64,000 nt of DNA from Castor canadensis (GCF_047511655.1 NC_133389.1:157123973-157187972), one strand, 5' to 3'. Positions 38,626 to 51,092 are shown, counted from the first letter of the stretch. The notes: generated from the letters alone by a model not told the origin. Translations and numbers: made by a program.

Positions 38626-39526
38626 CCAGATGGGTTATTATGCTACAAGTTTTAAATGTCCTACAAATGCCTCTTTTCTACGTGTTCTAATTAGGTTGAA
38701 AGACTGAGGTGTTTAGCATACTTGAAATTCATTCACACGCTAACCAAGAAGGTTTAAATGGTATCTAGATCCCCCACTCTTTCCTCCGGCTGGGAAAAAG
38801 GCGAACTAGGCAGAAGGCCTGGGGACACTTGAAGGACTCAGGGCTGGACTCAGTGGCTAAGATGGATTGTGAGTTATTGTTGATCTTCTGTCCCATTTGT
38901 ACAGGCTGAGAGACTAAACTGCAGAAAAACCATCTCTCTCCTGCTTATCAACAAAGCTCTGTGGGAAATAACGAAGAATGTATTAATCTCAGCCTCAAAG
39001 TTGAAAAGGAATAAACACCAATCACTTCACAGGCATCATAACTATTAATAAATATTTAAAATGTACATCACATCTTTCGTTCTCTGGAATTTTACAGGTG
39101 TTCATATTTATCTCTTGGGGAACTACTCGGCACTTTGGCTCTGGAAACATCCCAGGGTTGCAAGTAGTGGGAGTTCAAAATCTGTGGCTCAGCATCCAAA
39201 AGAAAGAGAACCCTCAATGGAAAGTAGGTGCAGTCCGTGAACATGCCAAAGGAGGCCTGCCTCCTCCTGGGCCCTTTATGCAACGTGTGTATTATTGGGG
39301 ATGGACAAGTGTTAGCTAATAATAAAAATTATTTGAAGTTGGAGAATGTTATTCACTTGCACTGGAATTCAGCCAGAATACTTGTGTCATTCATTTCACT
39401 TGGTTCTGACTCAAACTATGTTATCTACTGGTTTGTAAACCTTGTCTCTCCTTAATCAACAGCAAAAATCATACTTGTGCTTGGAGATCTCTAATAATTA
39501 CAGTAATAACAGAAGAAAACATTGTC

Positions 39527-39641
39527 ATCCAGGTGTAGTGGCTCATGCCTGTAATCCCAGTACTCAGGAGGGGAGGCAGAAGTATGGTAAGTCTGAGGCC
39601 AGCCTGGGCAACTTAGTGAGACTCTGTCTCAAAAAATAAAA
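39527..39641 (+). mobile_element. B1-like SINE monomer
   Basis: 'ccaggtgtagtggctcatgc', 'ctgtaatcccagtactcagg' and 'gagactctgtctcaaaaaat': a sense B1-type insertion without tRNA tail. Confidence 0.9.
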
Positions 39642-39934
39642 TATTGTCAATAGAGACTTATTTTTATATGGTATAACATTTTGTATTATTCTATTTTTTG
39701 CTTTCTCCCACATATAGCTTCAATTTAAAAGTTGTTTAAGATATGCTAGCTGTTTAACATGTCTTTGGTAGGGTGCTAAAGAATTCATTAATTTTACCTC
39801 ATTTAATCCTTGTAACAATCAGATAAAGAAACTAGCACCAAAATAACTTGCTTGAAGTTATTTAGTCTATAGAAAGGAGAGAAATCAACATTTTAATACT
39901 TCATGATGACTGCAGTTAATAACAACACATTACA

Positions 39935-40497
39935 TAGGCTCACACCCATAATCCTAGCTCTCTGGGAGGATTAGGGTTCAAGGCCAGTCCAGGGAAAAAG
40001 TTAGGAAGACTCCATTGCAACAGAAAAAGCAAGCTGGGCATGGTGATGCACGCCTGTCATCCCAGCTGTGGTGGGAAGCCTGAAACGGGGAGGGCTGTGG
40101 TTCAAGACCAGCTCATGTAAAAAGTTCTCAAGCCTCATCTCAACCAATAGCTGCTTGTGGTATTGTATGCCCGTCATCTCAAGCTACCTGGGAGACCAAG
40201 ATTTGGAAGATCAAGGTTCCAGGCCAGGCTGTTGGGGGGTTGGGGGGAAGCTGGACACAAAAGTTTGTGAGACCCCATCTCAACCAAAAAAAAGGGGGCA
40301 TGGTGGCACATGCTGGTCATCCCAAAGAAAGGTGGGAAGCTTAAAATTGGGGTCCAGGCCAGCCTGGGTAACAAAGCAACAAGACCCTATCTCCAAATTA
40401 ACCAGAGCAAAAAGGGTTGGCGGCCCTTTGGTGGCAGAGAGCCTGCCCAGCAAGTACTAAACCCTGAGTTTAAAACCCAGACCCACCAAAAATAATA
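39935..40497 (+). mobile_element. Multimeric SINE: four B1-like units plus tRNA/ID-like tail
   Basis: B1-like repeats start at about 39,937, 40,031, 40,150 and 40,297. Each has a 'cataatcctagctc / catcccagc / catctcaagct / catcccaaag' box and an '..accccatctcaac..' end. A tail with 'gcctgcccagcaagtactaa' and 'cccagacccacc' closes the element. All units are in the same orientation. Confidence 0.75.
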
Positions 40498-40737
40498 ACT
40501 ATGTGTTGCAATTGGAAATTGCTAAGAGAGTGCATTTTAAGTGTTCTCACCACAAAAAGATAAGTATGTGAGGTCATATGTATATTAAATAACTTAATTT
40601 AGCCATTCCACAGGTATATATCATGTTGTACATCATAAATATATACAATTTTACTTGTCAATTAAAAAGTTACTTAAAAGCCACAAGAATTTCTGAGTCT
40701 TAATTTCCTATTCAACAAAGTAGGAAACACTAATTTT

Positions 40738-40775
40738 CTTCCTTTCTTTCTTTCTTTTTTCTTTTTCTTTCTTTC

Positions 40776-40810
<35 letters not shown>

Positions 40811-40848
40811 TCCTTTCTTTCTTGTCTTTTTTCTTTCATCTTTCTTTC
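40738..40848. repeat. (TTTC)n microsatellite
   Basis: About 110 bp of CTTT/TTTC repeats with small interruptions, directly joined to the T side of the antisense SINE tail at 40,850. It probably grew from that SINE's A-rich tail. Confidence 0.95.
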
Positions 40849-40917
40849 CTGGCAGTACTGGGGTTTGAACTCAGGGCCTCACAGGTGCTTTACCACTTGA
40901 GCCACACTCTCAGCCTA
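40849..40917 (-). mobile_element. SINE tail fragment
   Basis: 'ggcagtactggggtttgaac' and 'tttaccacttgagccacact', with about 18 bp of the usual tail missing between 'cctcaca' and 'ggtgct'. Confidence 0.88.
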
Positions 40918-41519
40918 TAAAGATGCAATTTTTAAGCAATTAGACCATCCCCAAGCATTCTCTCTGTTAATTCACTTACCTATTCTTCCATCTGTCCATT
41001 TACACAGCTCTTTAACAAACATCAAATTTCTGAGCCAAAAACACTACTATATATTAAACTTATTCCTACAGAGCCAAATTTATGAAATATAAATTGAAAT
41101 TATTACTCAAAGTATGTTATATATTGTTGAAACTCTGGAGGCTAATGCTAAATATTCTATTTAATAAGTATATGACATTCTGTACGTTTTGAAGTATTAG
41201 TTTTGGATTTTTGTCATAGGGAAGAGTAATAGCATTTTTAAATTCTTACTGGATTTGTGCTGTTTATGCATGCCATCATTCTCAATGCGGTAGGAATGAA
41301 TGGAGAGGTAGCCTTTGTATACTATTTAATGTCTTGCCTCATATGACAGACACCTTCAATAAACATTTGTGAACTAAATGGATGAACTAATGGACAGCTG
41401 AGATTAACTTTTTCAGCTTTACAACTGGCACTGACTCCTTGAATGCAGCTTACCATATGAACTATATCTCTGAGATTGACCATACTCTGGAAAATATAGC
41501 ATGAGTCCAATTTTGGCTT

Positions 41520-41710
41520 TGCCTTACTGGCTGTGCACCCTAGGACAAATCACCTAACAGCTTCAGGTTCTTCTTCACGTCTATAAAATGGAATTAGACA
41601 TAATTATCTACCTCAGAGAGTTAGTATCAGAAGTAAATGGATTTGTATTGGAAAGGGATTAGAACCATGTCTAGCACCTGGTGAGTCTACCTGGCTCTTA
41701 GCTACTATCA
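41520..41710 (-). mobile_element. MIR SINE, antisense
   Basis: 'ggacaaatcacctaacagct', 'tctataaaatggaattagac' and 'accatgtctagcacctggtg' are the reverse-complement MIR order. Confidence 0.75.
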
Positions 41711-41723
41711 TTAGTTTCTTCTT

Positions 41724-41922
41724 CTTTTTTTTTTTTTGCAATCTTGGAGCTTGAACTCAGGCCCAACACCTTGAGCCACTCCACCAGCCCTTTATTTGTG
41801 AAGGGTTTTTTCGAGATAGGGTCTCACAAACTATTTGCCCAGGCTGGCTTTGAACTGCCATCCTCCTGATCTCTGCCTCCGGAGTAGCTAGGATTACAGG
41901 TGTGAGCCACCGGTGCCTGGCC
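41724..41922 (-). mobile_element. Composite SINE, antisense, nearly complete
   Basis: T-run, tail boxes 'gagcttgaactcaggcccaa' and 'ttgagccactccaccagccc', then the B1-like half ending 'gtgagccaccggtgcctggc'. Confidence 0.92.
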
Positions 41923-42483
41923 ATTAGTTTCTTCTAAGGGTCAGTCTACTTTTCTGTTCCCCAATTTCCCAGATTTTCTTTTACATATTACTTTAACAAT
42001 GGAAAGAAATAAAGAGTTACATTTTTCAGAGGTACTTTATTTCTGGGCACACTTCCAGCTATGGCCAGCTATCTGTGGCACTTAGATAGTACTAAACTTA
42101 ATGCCAAAGCAAGAATCAGTCCACCTACACAGGATCAAAGTGCATACACCTGACATCAGCAACCACCTGTATGCACACGTGTTGGCATGAGCAACAGACC
42201 CACCAGCTGACCTGGATCCCCAGCTCCTTCTGGATCCTACAGCATCTCTGTTACTTCTGTCCATCATATCTGTACCTTCTGATGAGAGCCCAAGACACTG
42301 GCAGAAGATTAACACCGTAAGCCATTTTTCAGGGCTGATAATGAGAGTGACTTTTTCACATTGTAAGTGGAATCATTCCACTTTAATCTTTAGCCCTCTC
42401 CCTTCCATACCCAGTAGCAATTATAGCAAAGTAAAAGCTTTCTTTCCTCCCCAGGTAATGGCACACTAAATTCTTCCCACCTT

Positions 42484-42690
42484 GCTCAGTGGCTCTCACT
42501 GGGCATCGCAGTCGCCTGAGGGGCTTTAAGAATCACTGAGCCTTGGGCCCAATTAAATCAGGATTTATAGTGGAGGACCTAGACACTGTTTTCAGGTTTC
42601 TTTTGTTTGTTTATTTGTTTCTTTGCTGTTTTGTTTTTACCTGTCCAGGTAATCCTAATTTTCATCTAGGGCTGAGAATCGCTGGAAGGA
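42484..42690 (+). mobile_element. MER5-like hAT element
   Basis: It starts 'cagtggctctcactgggca', has 'gagccttgggcccaattaaa', and ends 'gctgagaatcgctgg', close to the MER5/Charlie inverted ends. A T/G-rich insertion of about 50 bp sits near 42,598. Confidence 0.65.
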
Positions 42691-42949
42691 TGGTTTGAGT
42701 GTCTCCTCAGTGTAGCCCCGAACTTGAACGTCACTGGGTCTTCTGTGAAAAAAGATTAACCACATCAGTGTGTACAATGGAACATCTCAGGAGAAGGAAT
42801 AGGGAAGTGTATTGTATGCTAATTGTGTCTGGGTCTGCTTAGGCTGAGGGGAAAATTCTGTAAAGCAAGAGAATTGTGGTAAGTGTGTTACCAGTGATGA
42901 GAAGCATAATAAAAGCATTGCATGAGTTTTGAGCACTTTCAGTCTGCAT

Positions 42950-43110
42950 GGACTGTGCTTAGTATTTGATAATCTCTTTTGCCCCAAAGTTGATTTTGTT
43001 ATTCCCATTGTATAGATGAAGAAACTGTGGTTCAGGCAAGCTGAGGAACTGGCCAAGGAGCTTACCTTCCGACTTGGGTTTCCCTGACTCCAAAGCCTAC
43101 ATCACTACCA
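42950..43110 (+). mobile_element. MIR SINE fragment
   Basis: 'cattgtatagatgaagaaac', 'tgtggttcaggcaagctgag' and 'cttgggtttccctgactcca' in MIR order. Confidence 0.6.
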
Positions 43111-43384
43111 ATTGCAGGCCTCGTTGTGGGCCTAGCAGCAACCATCAAAGTACAGGGTCCAGAGAATCACCAGATGGTAAATCTTGAGGTCACTAACTTC
43201 TGATTGGGTAGCCTCTTCAATTCTGGTGTGGCCTCTTGTATGTGGATTTGAAAGTGTGGGAAATTGGAGGGCTCTGGATTCATCTAGAATCAGTATAAAC
43301 CAAGATGGAACTTGTTCTTTGGGTTTTGCAGACTAAGCATGAGATAGAGTGCATTTACACTAGATTTCAGAATCTTCTGGGTTT

Positions 43385-43577
43385 TGCTTTGTTTTGTTTT
43401 TTATTGGTGGTACTGGGGTTGAACTCAGGACCTCGCACTTGAAGGCATGTACTGTAACGCTTGAGCCCCTAGTTCTTTTTGTTTTTAGTTTTAGATAGGC
43501 CCTTGTGCTTCTTGACAGAAGAAACTTCATTAAGCACAGACTCCAGCATGAGGCCCTGGGTTCCATCCCTAGTACCT
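43385..43577 (-). mobile_element. SINE tail fragment with nearby ID-like scrap
   Basis: 'ggtggtactggggttgaact' to 'acgcttgagcccct' (to about 43,474) is an antisense tail. A separate sense scrap, 'gcatgaggccctgggttcca' with 'tccctagtacc', lies at about 43,547-43,577. Confidence 0.65.
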
Positions 43578-44579
43578 CTTTACCTTCTGTGAGCCAACCA
43601 CTACTACCAGGGGTCCAAAGATGAGAAGGCATGGACTGACAAAGCAGGGCATTGTGGGAGCTCAGAGCAGGCACTTAGCCCAACCTGGTGACTCGTGGAA
43701 GACCCAAGCTTGTCTGAAAGGCTCAAATATGAGTTGTGTAGTCCACCAGGCTTTAGTACAGGACTAGAAACACTCTAGATATTTCAAAAAGAGAAAGAAG
43801 TTCTAAGAGTCAGGCAAGGGTTTACATAACTGTTGGAAAGGCTTGGAGGGGCAGAAGTCAGGGGCTACCCCTGGAGTACTAAGTTCAAGAGCCCACAGCA
43901 GTAACTATGACCCAGAAATCAGGGTGATGTTGCTACTGACAAAACTTCTTTACACACTCACAGACCTGAAGACTTGCCACTCCGCAGGACACTAGCCAAC
44001 AACATGAGCTGCCTTTTCACATTACCTTGCTTGCCAGGAACAGCAGCAGCGGAGGATGGCTTCTGCTTTGCATCTGCCTGCCAAATCTCACCTGAAGGGA
44101 CCTCATTAACAGAGCAGAGTTCAGACCCACACCCAGCAGCAGGGGAGTCTGGCAAGCATCGTTCTGAGGTTTCCAGTCTCTTCAACTAGATTGCTGGAAG
44201 GATAGAACAGAGGCCATGAGAGTCACTCCTCATGGCTACTAAAAAGTGAGGAATTCCGAGACACAGGAACTAGACCGAGCAAAGGGCATGGAGCCAGGAG
44301 AGGGCACGGCTCAAGTGTTGAACAGCTAGGGATTGCTAGGCTATCACAGAGAAACAGAAGCATTGGAAAGGAACTTTTTACATCACAGTGCACCCGTGTC
44401 TAATCAAAGTGTTTTTTCATTAATTAGATTCATGTCTTTACCTGACACATAACACACCTGTGATACTGTATTTGATCTATTCAACTGACTAGTAGTGCAG
44501 AAGGACAAAGGGGATGAGCAGACAGCACAAAAGAAAATCAATGAAAGCATTAGGCAGTATTTATCAAAAAGTAACCAGG

Positions 44580-45020
44580 GCCTACCTTAATTTTGTGCTG
44601 CTATAAAAAAAATACAAAGTACTCTGGGCATTTCAAATAGAGAAAGGTTTAGTACTAAGAATCATGCAGGGTAATTTTTTTTTTTTGAGGTACTGGGGAT
44701 CAAATGTAGGGCCTTGTACATGCTAGGCAAGTGCTACCATGGAGCCCCTTTAGGAAAACAAATTTGTCACAATTCTGAAGGCTGGGAAATTCAAGTCAAG
44801 TTGGCATCTGGTGAGGACTTTCTTGCTGCTTCATCCCATGACAGAGGGCAGAAAGGAGAGAGATAGAAGGAGAGAGAGAGCAAATTCAGCCCTTTGTTGT
44901 TCATGAAAGAGTCCTTATGGCCTAATCACCTCTTAAACCTCCTACCTCTTAATGGTATAGCCATTAAATTTCAACATGGATTAGGGTAAGGCAAACATGA
45001 ACGTCTCCAGGCTTATGATT
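44580..45020 (+). mobile_element. Old LTR-like interspersed repeat, split by a SINE
   Basis: 'gtgctgctataaaaaaaata', then after a SINE insertion 'cacaattctgaaggctggga', 'gcctaatcacctcttaaacc' and 'caacatggattagggtaagg'. The order resembles a common mammalian LTR-type repeat. The family name is uncertain. Confidence 0.5.
44675..44748 (-). mobile_element. SINE tail fragment
   Basis: T-run, 'gaggtactggggatcaaatg', 'catgctaggcaagtgctacc': antisense, inserted into the older repeat around it. Confidence 0.8.
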
Positions 45021-45764
45021 ACGACCCAAGAGTCATCTTTCCTTTCTCCTTCATGACAGAGCCCTAGCTGCTTTTTTAGTTTTCAGACATGAACCCTCTC
45101 TGCATAGCTATGTGCTCAGGGAAGGCAGGAGCTCTAGTCCAAGCTCCAAGATACAACACACGACTGGTCCAATCAATCACGTTACTCCCTTTCTTCTTAT
45201 CAGTATTGAAGTCACACACCTGCACAATCCTGGCCAAGAAGGGAGAGTGCCAATGTGAAGTAAGTCTGTCAATGGGTTTATAGGAAAGGTTTTACTCAAA
45301 AGAAGAAGCAGTCCTTTCTCCTATGGGTATTGTTTTATCTCCATTAGACCTGCCCCAATGGGGCTATCCTACAACCACATAAGAGCTAAGCTGACACACT
45401 GAGGAAGATGACATCAAGCCTGCCGGCCCTCAGACTTCTTGTCATATGCTATAATCCATTGCTTTGCTTTCAAGCCAGTGGATTCAGTGTTTTCTGTCAC
45501 TTGCAACCAAAATCATCTTAACTACTACATAGATTCTATGTGCTGGAGATAAAAATATGCCACTTCTATTTGACTAATGGAAGTCTCTGGAAGAGGTTTG
45601 AGAACAGGAACTTATTCTCCTTTTCTTTCTTTCTTTCTCTCTCTTTTTTTTTAAACCAGAAAAACCATTATTCATCCTTAAAAGCATTCAGGACCCACTT
45701 AAATGTCACTTCTGTCGCACTGAATTATTTGTTTCTGCTACTCTATTAACAGAATTTTACTCAT

Positions 45765-45870
45765 CTTTTTAAACCAATAGGTATTGGTTAATATTTTTTG
45801 GCATGCTTGGTACTGTTTTAGGCACAAGGGATACAGCAAGGAACTAGTCAGATGCATGGAGAGTCTAGTC
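45765..45870 (+). mobile_element. L2-like fragment
   Basis: 'ggtactgttttaggcacaag' and 'ggatacagcaaggaactagt' match the L2 'caggcactgttctaggcact..ggatacagc' block. Confidence 0.5.
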
Positions 45871-46292
45871 TACCAGGAAGACAGCAAATGAATGAAAATT
45901 GTAAGTATAATGACTTATAAAAGGGGAAGCTCCGATGGCAGGATTTAAAGGAGGGACATTACTGCTTTATGATTATTTTGCAACACTGTGACTATCTGCT
46001 CATACACCAGTTTTCCCACTAGACTGTGTTCTTGTTATCCCATATTCCCAGCCCCTGGGCAGATTGTATTTTACAAAGAGAGTTGGGACAGCTTTCCCAC
46101 CCCAGGTGGCTGTCAGCAGTGTAACTTTGCCATTTTCCCAGAGAGCAGGGAGAGTAGGAAGCTCCAGGCCCCATCCTCTCAATCTTGGTGGCTTGTGATT
46201 GTTTTGGCTCCCAGACTATGCTAGGAGCAAGGCAGCAGGACTTCTGGGTAGGTCACAAATGGCCATGCAACTTTTACCTGGTTTTCTTGGAA

Positions 46293-46499
46293 TTTTTTTT
46301 TTTCTTTTCGCTACTGGGGATTGAATTTAGGGTCTCAATCTTGCTAGGCAAGTGCTTTACAATTTCAGCCATGCTCTGTGTCCTTTTCTTTTTAGTTTGC
46401 TTTTTAGATAGGGTTTCACACTAACTTTTCCCCAGCTGGCCTAGATCTGAGATCCTTCTACCTCTGCCTCCCAAGTAGCTGGGACCACCACACCCAGCC
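46293..46499 (-). mobile_element. Composite SINE, antisense
   Basis: T-run, tail 'ctactggggattgaatttag', then B1-like 'tctgcctcccaagtagctgg' and 'accaccacacccagcc'. Confidence 0.88.
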
Positions 46500-47290
46500 T
46501 GAAACACTGCTATCTTGGAACCCACTGTAGGTGTCCCAGCTGAGCCTTCAGGTCATCTAAGACTAGGGGTCTGACTCCTGGGTAAAGGAGATTCCAGATG
46601 ATTCCAGTCCTCACCTCAAATCGCCCCAGCTGCATAAACCTTCCTAACAGGGGCCAGTGGATATCGTGGAGCAGAGATAAGCATCTTTGCCATGCCCTCT
46701 CCAAATTTAAGTGGAAGTAATGGTATTGTTTTACACCAGTAGCTTGGAGCACTTTGCTACATAGTGGTGGTAATTGGAATACCCCAAATCTGCCTTTCTG
46801 AAAGTCTCAGATGGTTGGGAGACAATTTTTTTTTTCTTTTTACCTGACCCAGTTGGTGATCAACTTAGGCACTGAAGCTTGGGAACTTTTATCCATCTCA
46901 CTTTCATCCTATTGAATCTCCCTGTTGATGATATGCATGTGAAATGTCTAATCTTTTAAAACACAAATCTTCACCATTGATCTTAATATCCTGCTGCAGT
47001 GAGTTCCCCAGGTCAATTGTGTGCAGTGGGGGAAGAAAAGGACCTCCTTTCATCCATTTTAAACACGCTTCCTTTTCATCTCATCTTGTCCTCTTGTTCT
47101 TCCCCAAGTAAAGCCATTTCCATTTTGTGGGGACCTAGACACAGAGAACTGAGTTGAGACAATAATTTTCTTTGAGTTGGTCACCCAAAAGGCCTTGGGC
47201 ACACTGGGACATGGAGCAGTGGATTTTAGCTGGTGACTTAAAGGTGATGGAGCACTTGTTTCTAATTAGTCACAGGTTTAGTTCTAAGCT

Positions 47291-47313
47291 GCAAAAAAAA
47301 AAAAAAAAAAAAA
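47291..47313. repeat. A-run
   Basis: About 22 A after 'agctgc', with no recognisable retroposon body before it. Confidence 0.85.
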
Positions 47314-47384
47314 TAGTCACTAAATTCTGCAAGAAGCAATGGGTTTCTTCTTATAGGGTTGGTAAATGGGCCAGAGTATTGTGA

Positions 47385-47560
47385 GAACACTGGACTAGGG
47401 TCAGAGCAATCTGGACTCAAGTCTTAGCTTGTGAGCCAGCTGTGTGCCGTTGGGCACAACACTCAACCTCTCGGGGCCTTATTTTGATCATCTAGAAAAG
47501 GGACAGATTCCATCGGTGTCCCATGGCGCCCTTTGGCGCTAACATTCTGTGAATTCTGTT
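47385..47560 (-). mobile_element. MIR SINE, antisense
   Basis: 'ccgttgggcacaacactcaa', 'cctctcggggccttattttg' and 'catctagaaaagggacagat' follow the reverse-complement MIR order. Confidence 0.7.
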
Positions 47561-48780
47561 TACCAGTCCTTTACAAACGTCTGCTGCCTGAATGCATGGG
47601 ATGCCTTTTTCACCCTACTGTGGGGCTACAGAGAGCAACAGCAGCAACAAGTTCTTGTCTTCCAAAAACAAAATCTCAACTAGGTTCCTTTTACCAAACG
47701 TAGATTCCTGCTGTGACAGTAAGGGATGGTCTGGTAGCCTGAGTCCTCCGCTACCCGTGCTTCTCCAGGAATGTGTTCCTGTGTCCTATGTGGCCGCGTT
47801 CTGTTCCTCTTGTTAGGACTGTTGAGGAAGCTTGAAAACATCCCAGCATCATTTATGACAATATTTTCAGCATGTAGTAGGAACACTGAGATCTATCTAG
47901 GAGGAACAATTTGATTATTTAGGTCATTTGGGTAAAACAAGTCATAAGCGAGGCTTGTTAGCGTGACCATGCCACCCCAGTGGGTTGCCTTCATGTTTTA
48001 ACGATTCCTTGGTTGTAGCTGAAAAGGAGAAACCATGTACCAACCACACTCGGTCGCCCTCCTGCTCTTCCTACTCACATTCCAGCTAAGGGACAACTTG
48101 GAGTGCCTGCTGCCCTCAAAGCCTTTTGCCTGTACTTGGCTACTCTGCCCATTGCTTGTGGCCTATTTCCTGTTTAACCAAGGGGTACACAAAACTGGTC
48201 AAAGTAATTGGTCAAATCATGGGGTTCATCTATTTTTTTTAATAGAGCAGTTTTGTGTTTAGGGAAAATTAAGCAGCTGGCACAGAGCGTTCTCCTAGAA
48301 CTTAGAACCTTAGCTCTAAAGGTTTTGACAACTATGCAGTGTCTTGAACCCACCATTACAGTATCATACAGAATAGCTTCACTGCCCTAAAGCCTCCCAC
48401 GCTCCCTTGATCCACTATTTATCCCTTCCTTGCCCCAAGCCCCTAATAATCACTGCTCTTTTTACTGTCTTTAGAGTTTTGCCTTTTCCAGAATGTCCTA
48501 TAATCAGACTCATATAGAGGCATTTCTCTTAGCTATATACCTTGAAGTTTCCTCTACCTCTTTGTGTGGCTTCACAGCTCATATTTTTATTATCTGGACG
48601 TGCTGATTTGTTTATTCGTTCACCCACTGAAGGGCATCTTTGTTGCTTCCAAGTTTTGACAATTATGAAAAAAGCTGCTGTAAACATCCATGTGCATGCT
48701 TTTTTGTGGACCTAAATTTTCAACTCAGATGGATAAATACAAAGGAGCATGACTGCTGGGTCATATGGTAAGAGAATGAC

Positions 48781-48868
48781 TTTTTTTTTTTGGTGGTACC
48801 GGGGTTTGAACTCAGGACCTCGTGCTTTCTAGGCAGGCGCTCTACCACTTGAGCTGCACCTCTAGCCC
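48781..48868 (-). mobile_element. SINE tail fragment (nested)
   Basis: 'ggtggtaccggggtttgaac' and 'gctctaccacttgagctgca', inserted in the L1 remnant. Confidence 0.9.
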
Positions 48869-48878
48869 TAATGTTCCC

Positions 48879-49086
48879 TTTTTTTCTTTTCTTTTTTGGC
48901 AGCACTGGAGTTTGAACTCGGCCTCACACTTGCTAGACAGGCACTCTACCATTTGAGCCACTCTGCCAGTCCTTTTTTATGATGGGATTTTTTTGACATA
49001 GGATATGTCAAACTATTTGCCCTTGGTGACTTTCAACCACGATCTTCCTGATCTCTGCCTGTTGAGCAGCTAGGACAGATGCCCGG
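48879..49086 (-). mobile_element. Composite SINE (nested)
   Basis: Tail 'ggcagcactggagtttgaac', then B1-like 'cttcctgatctctgcctgtt' and 'gagcagctaggacagatgcc', in the L1 remnant directly after the previous SINE. Confidence 0.9.
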
Positions 49087-49312
49087 ACAAATGATTTGTT
49101 TTTTAAGAAACTGCCCAAGTGTCTTCCAAAGTGGCCAGAGCATCATGCAATTCTGCCAGCGGTGAGTGAGAGTCCCTGTGGCTGTACAGCTTCCCCAGCA
49201 GTTAGTGTTGTCAGCCTTTTGACTTTAGCTGTTCTAATAGGTATGTACAGATACCTTATTGTTATTTTAATTTGCAATTTCCTACTGACATGTGATGTGG
49301 AGTGTCTTTTCT

Positions 49313-49618
49313 TGTTTTACTTTTGGCAGTACTGGGGTTTGAACTGAGGGCTTCACACTTGCAAAGCAGGCCTTCTACTTCTTGAGTCACACCCCCAACC
49401 CTTTTTGCTGTTTATTTTGGAGATAGGGTCTTGCTTTTTATCTGGGCTGGGCTGGACTGCTATTCTCCTATTTATGCTTTATGGGATGACAGGCACATCC
49501 TACCACACTCAACTTCTGTCACTGAGATGGGGTCTTGCTTTTCCCTTGGCTGGCCTAGTACCTTGATCCTCCCTGTCTCAGCCTCCCAAGCTCCTAGGTT
49601 TATAGGTGTGAGCCACCC
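49313..49618 (-). mobile_element. Composite dimeric SINE (nested)
   Basis: Tail 'ggcagtactggggtttgaac' and two B1-like units ('ggagatagggtcttgctttt' and 'gagatggggtcttgcttttc'), ending 'ataggtgtgagccaccca'. Confidence 0.88.
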
Positions 49619-50908
49619 ATGTTTACTGTGGATCATCTTTTCCTGTGCTCACTTTCCATCTGTGGAAGTCTGTCAGATCTCTGCCCTTTTTGAAATTGTG
49701 TTCTTTTCTTACAAATATTTTTTTTACGGTTGTGATTTGTCTCTTCATTTTTTCAAATAGTGTCTTTTGCATTACAGAATTTTTTAATATTAATGAAGTC
49801 TGTCAAAATTTTATGCAATTTTTGATAACAATTTTGATATTGTTTTTCTTTCATGGATTGGGTTTTTTGGTGATGTGTCTAAAAAGATGCTTAAATTTCT
49901 GGGGTAAGTCCTAAAGCGAACTCTGAAGGGGTCTGATTGGACTGAAAGGAGCACCTTGAAAAATCTTGGAGCATTGTCCTAAGTGTCATCCTGCCATTTT
50001 AAGGAGGCTGGCGGCTCTGTGTTAGCCTGAACCACAAGCACCGAACACCCAGCCCTTTCAACCCTCCTTCAGTGTCCAGCAGCACTGCCAGCATTGCTAC
50101 TCCTTCCCTTAAGAGGCCTCCTCCAGCCTGAACTTCATAGAGAGGAAAGATTCAGATTTAGCTTATGGATACATTATTGTTACTCAGTCCTTGGGGATTT
50201 CTTAAGAAAGGGATTAATTTTTAGACTAACAATGTATTTAAGCTTTTCCAACAAAATTAATCAACCAGTTATCATAAAATATTCCAGTTTTTCTAACCCA
50301 GAAACAGAGACAGTCTGCTCTGCTTTGTTTTAAAAAGATGACTAATTATTCTTTTTTTAAAAAATAAGTTCATTGTAACATAAGCAGGAAACTTAAAATT
50401 GGAAATGAGATTTGCAAAGAATAATACAAAGTAAAGTTATAACAGTATGCAGACATTTAGACAGTCAGATATTTCTCAGGTACCCATCTCTTTTATATAA
50501 AGCAACTTTAGTAGTTTTTGTGGTTACTACCTCATGACCTCATACGGCCTTGATATCCTGTTTGTAACTATACTGTGGAGTATCTGATAGACCACTTGTG
50601 TGAATGTTAATTTTGAATCTACCTAGATTTTGAGCTCCTCTAAGTCAGGAATCAATGATATTCACTACGCAGCTCAGGATCTTCTACGATGTGCTTATTG
50701 AGTTAATTTAAAAAATCTTTATCTACTAAGGATTAGTAGATGTTAGGTGTTATCATTTGTATATGATGAGTCCCCCAAAAAGGCTCATGTGTTAAAGGCT
50801 GGGTCCCCAATGAAAGCAGCATTCAGAGGTGAGGCTTTTGAGAAATGGTTGGATCCTGAGGGCTCTGCGTTCCTCAATTTAGTATATTGATGGATTCAAA
50901 ATTTGAAT

Positions 50909-51092
50909 CAGTGAGGATGACACTTTCAGCGCAAGAACCCTTGGTGAGCAATCCATACCAGCATGTAAGAAGGAAATTTTTTGACTCTGGGATTCTTAGA
51001 TTCTTGGTGGCAGTCAGCAGAAAGAACAGACAAGAGATGTTATGGTTCTTCTCAGAAGGGATCAAAACTGTGTGGGTTAGGTAAGCCCTGCC
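50909..51092 (+). repeat. 184-bp local duplication, copy 1
   Basis: Matches 51,895-52,078 with four substitutions and no gaps (about 98% identity by direct comparison), at an offset of 986 bp. It sits inside the LTR and runs directly into a SINE that lacks its head. Confidence 0.97.

Larger units (their letters stand above)
48395..49905 (-). mobile_element. Old L1 3' UTR (L1M-like), broken by three SINEs
   Basis: Antisense blocks in order: 'ccccaagcccctaataatca', 'cacccactgaagggcatctt', 'gctgtaaacatccatgtgca', 'actgctgggtcatatggtaa', 'tttgactttagctgttctaa' and 'ctctgccctttttgaaattg'. This is the familiar L1 3' UTR order. SINEs at 48,781, 48,879 and 49,313 are nested in it. Confidence 0.8.

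Noticed and set aside
40738-40848. Regular short repeats as a CRISPR-like array
   Set aside because: It is a simple TTTC microsatellite in a mammalian genome, without spacers.
43958-44189. Short open frames on both strands in the same place
   Set aside because: They overlap in opposite directions, are under 80 codons and have no family features.
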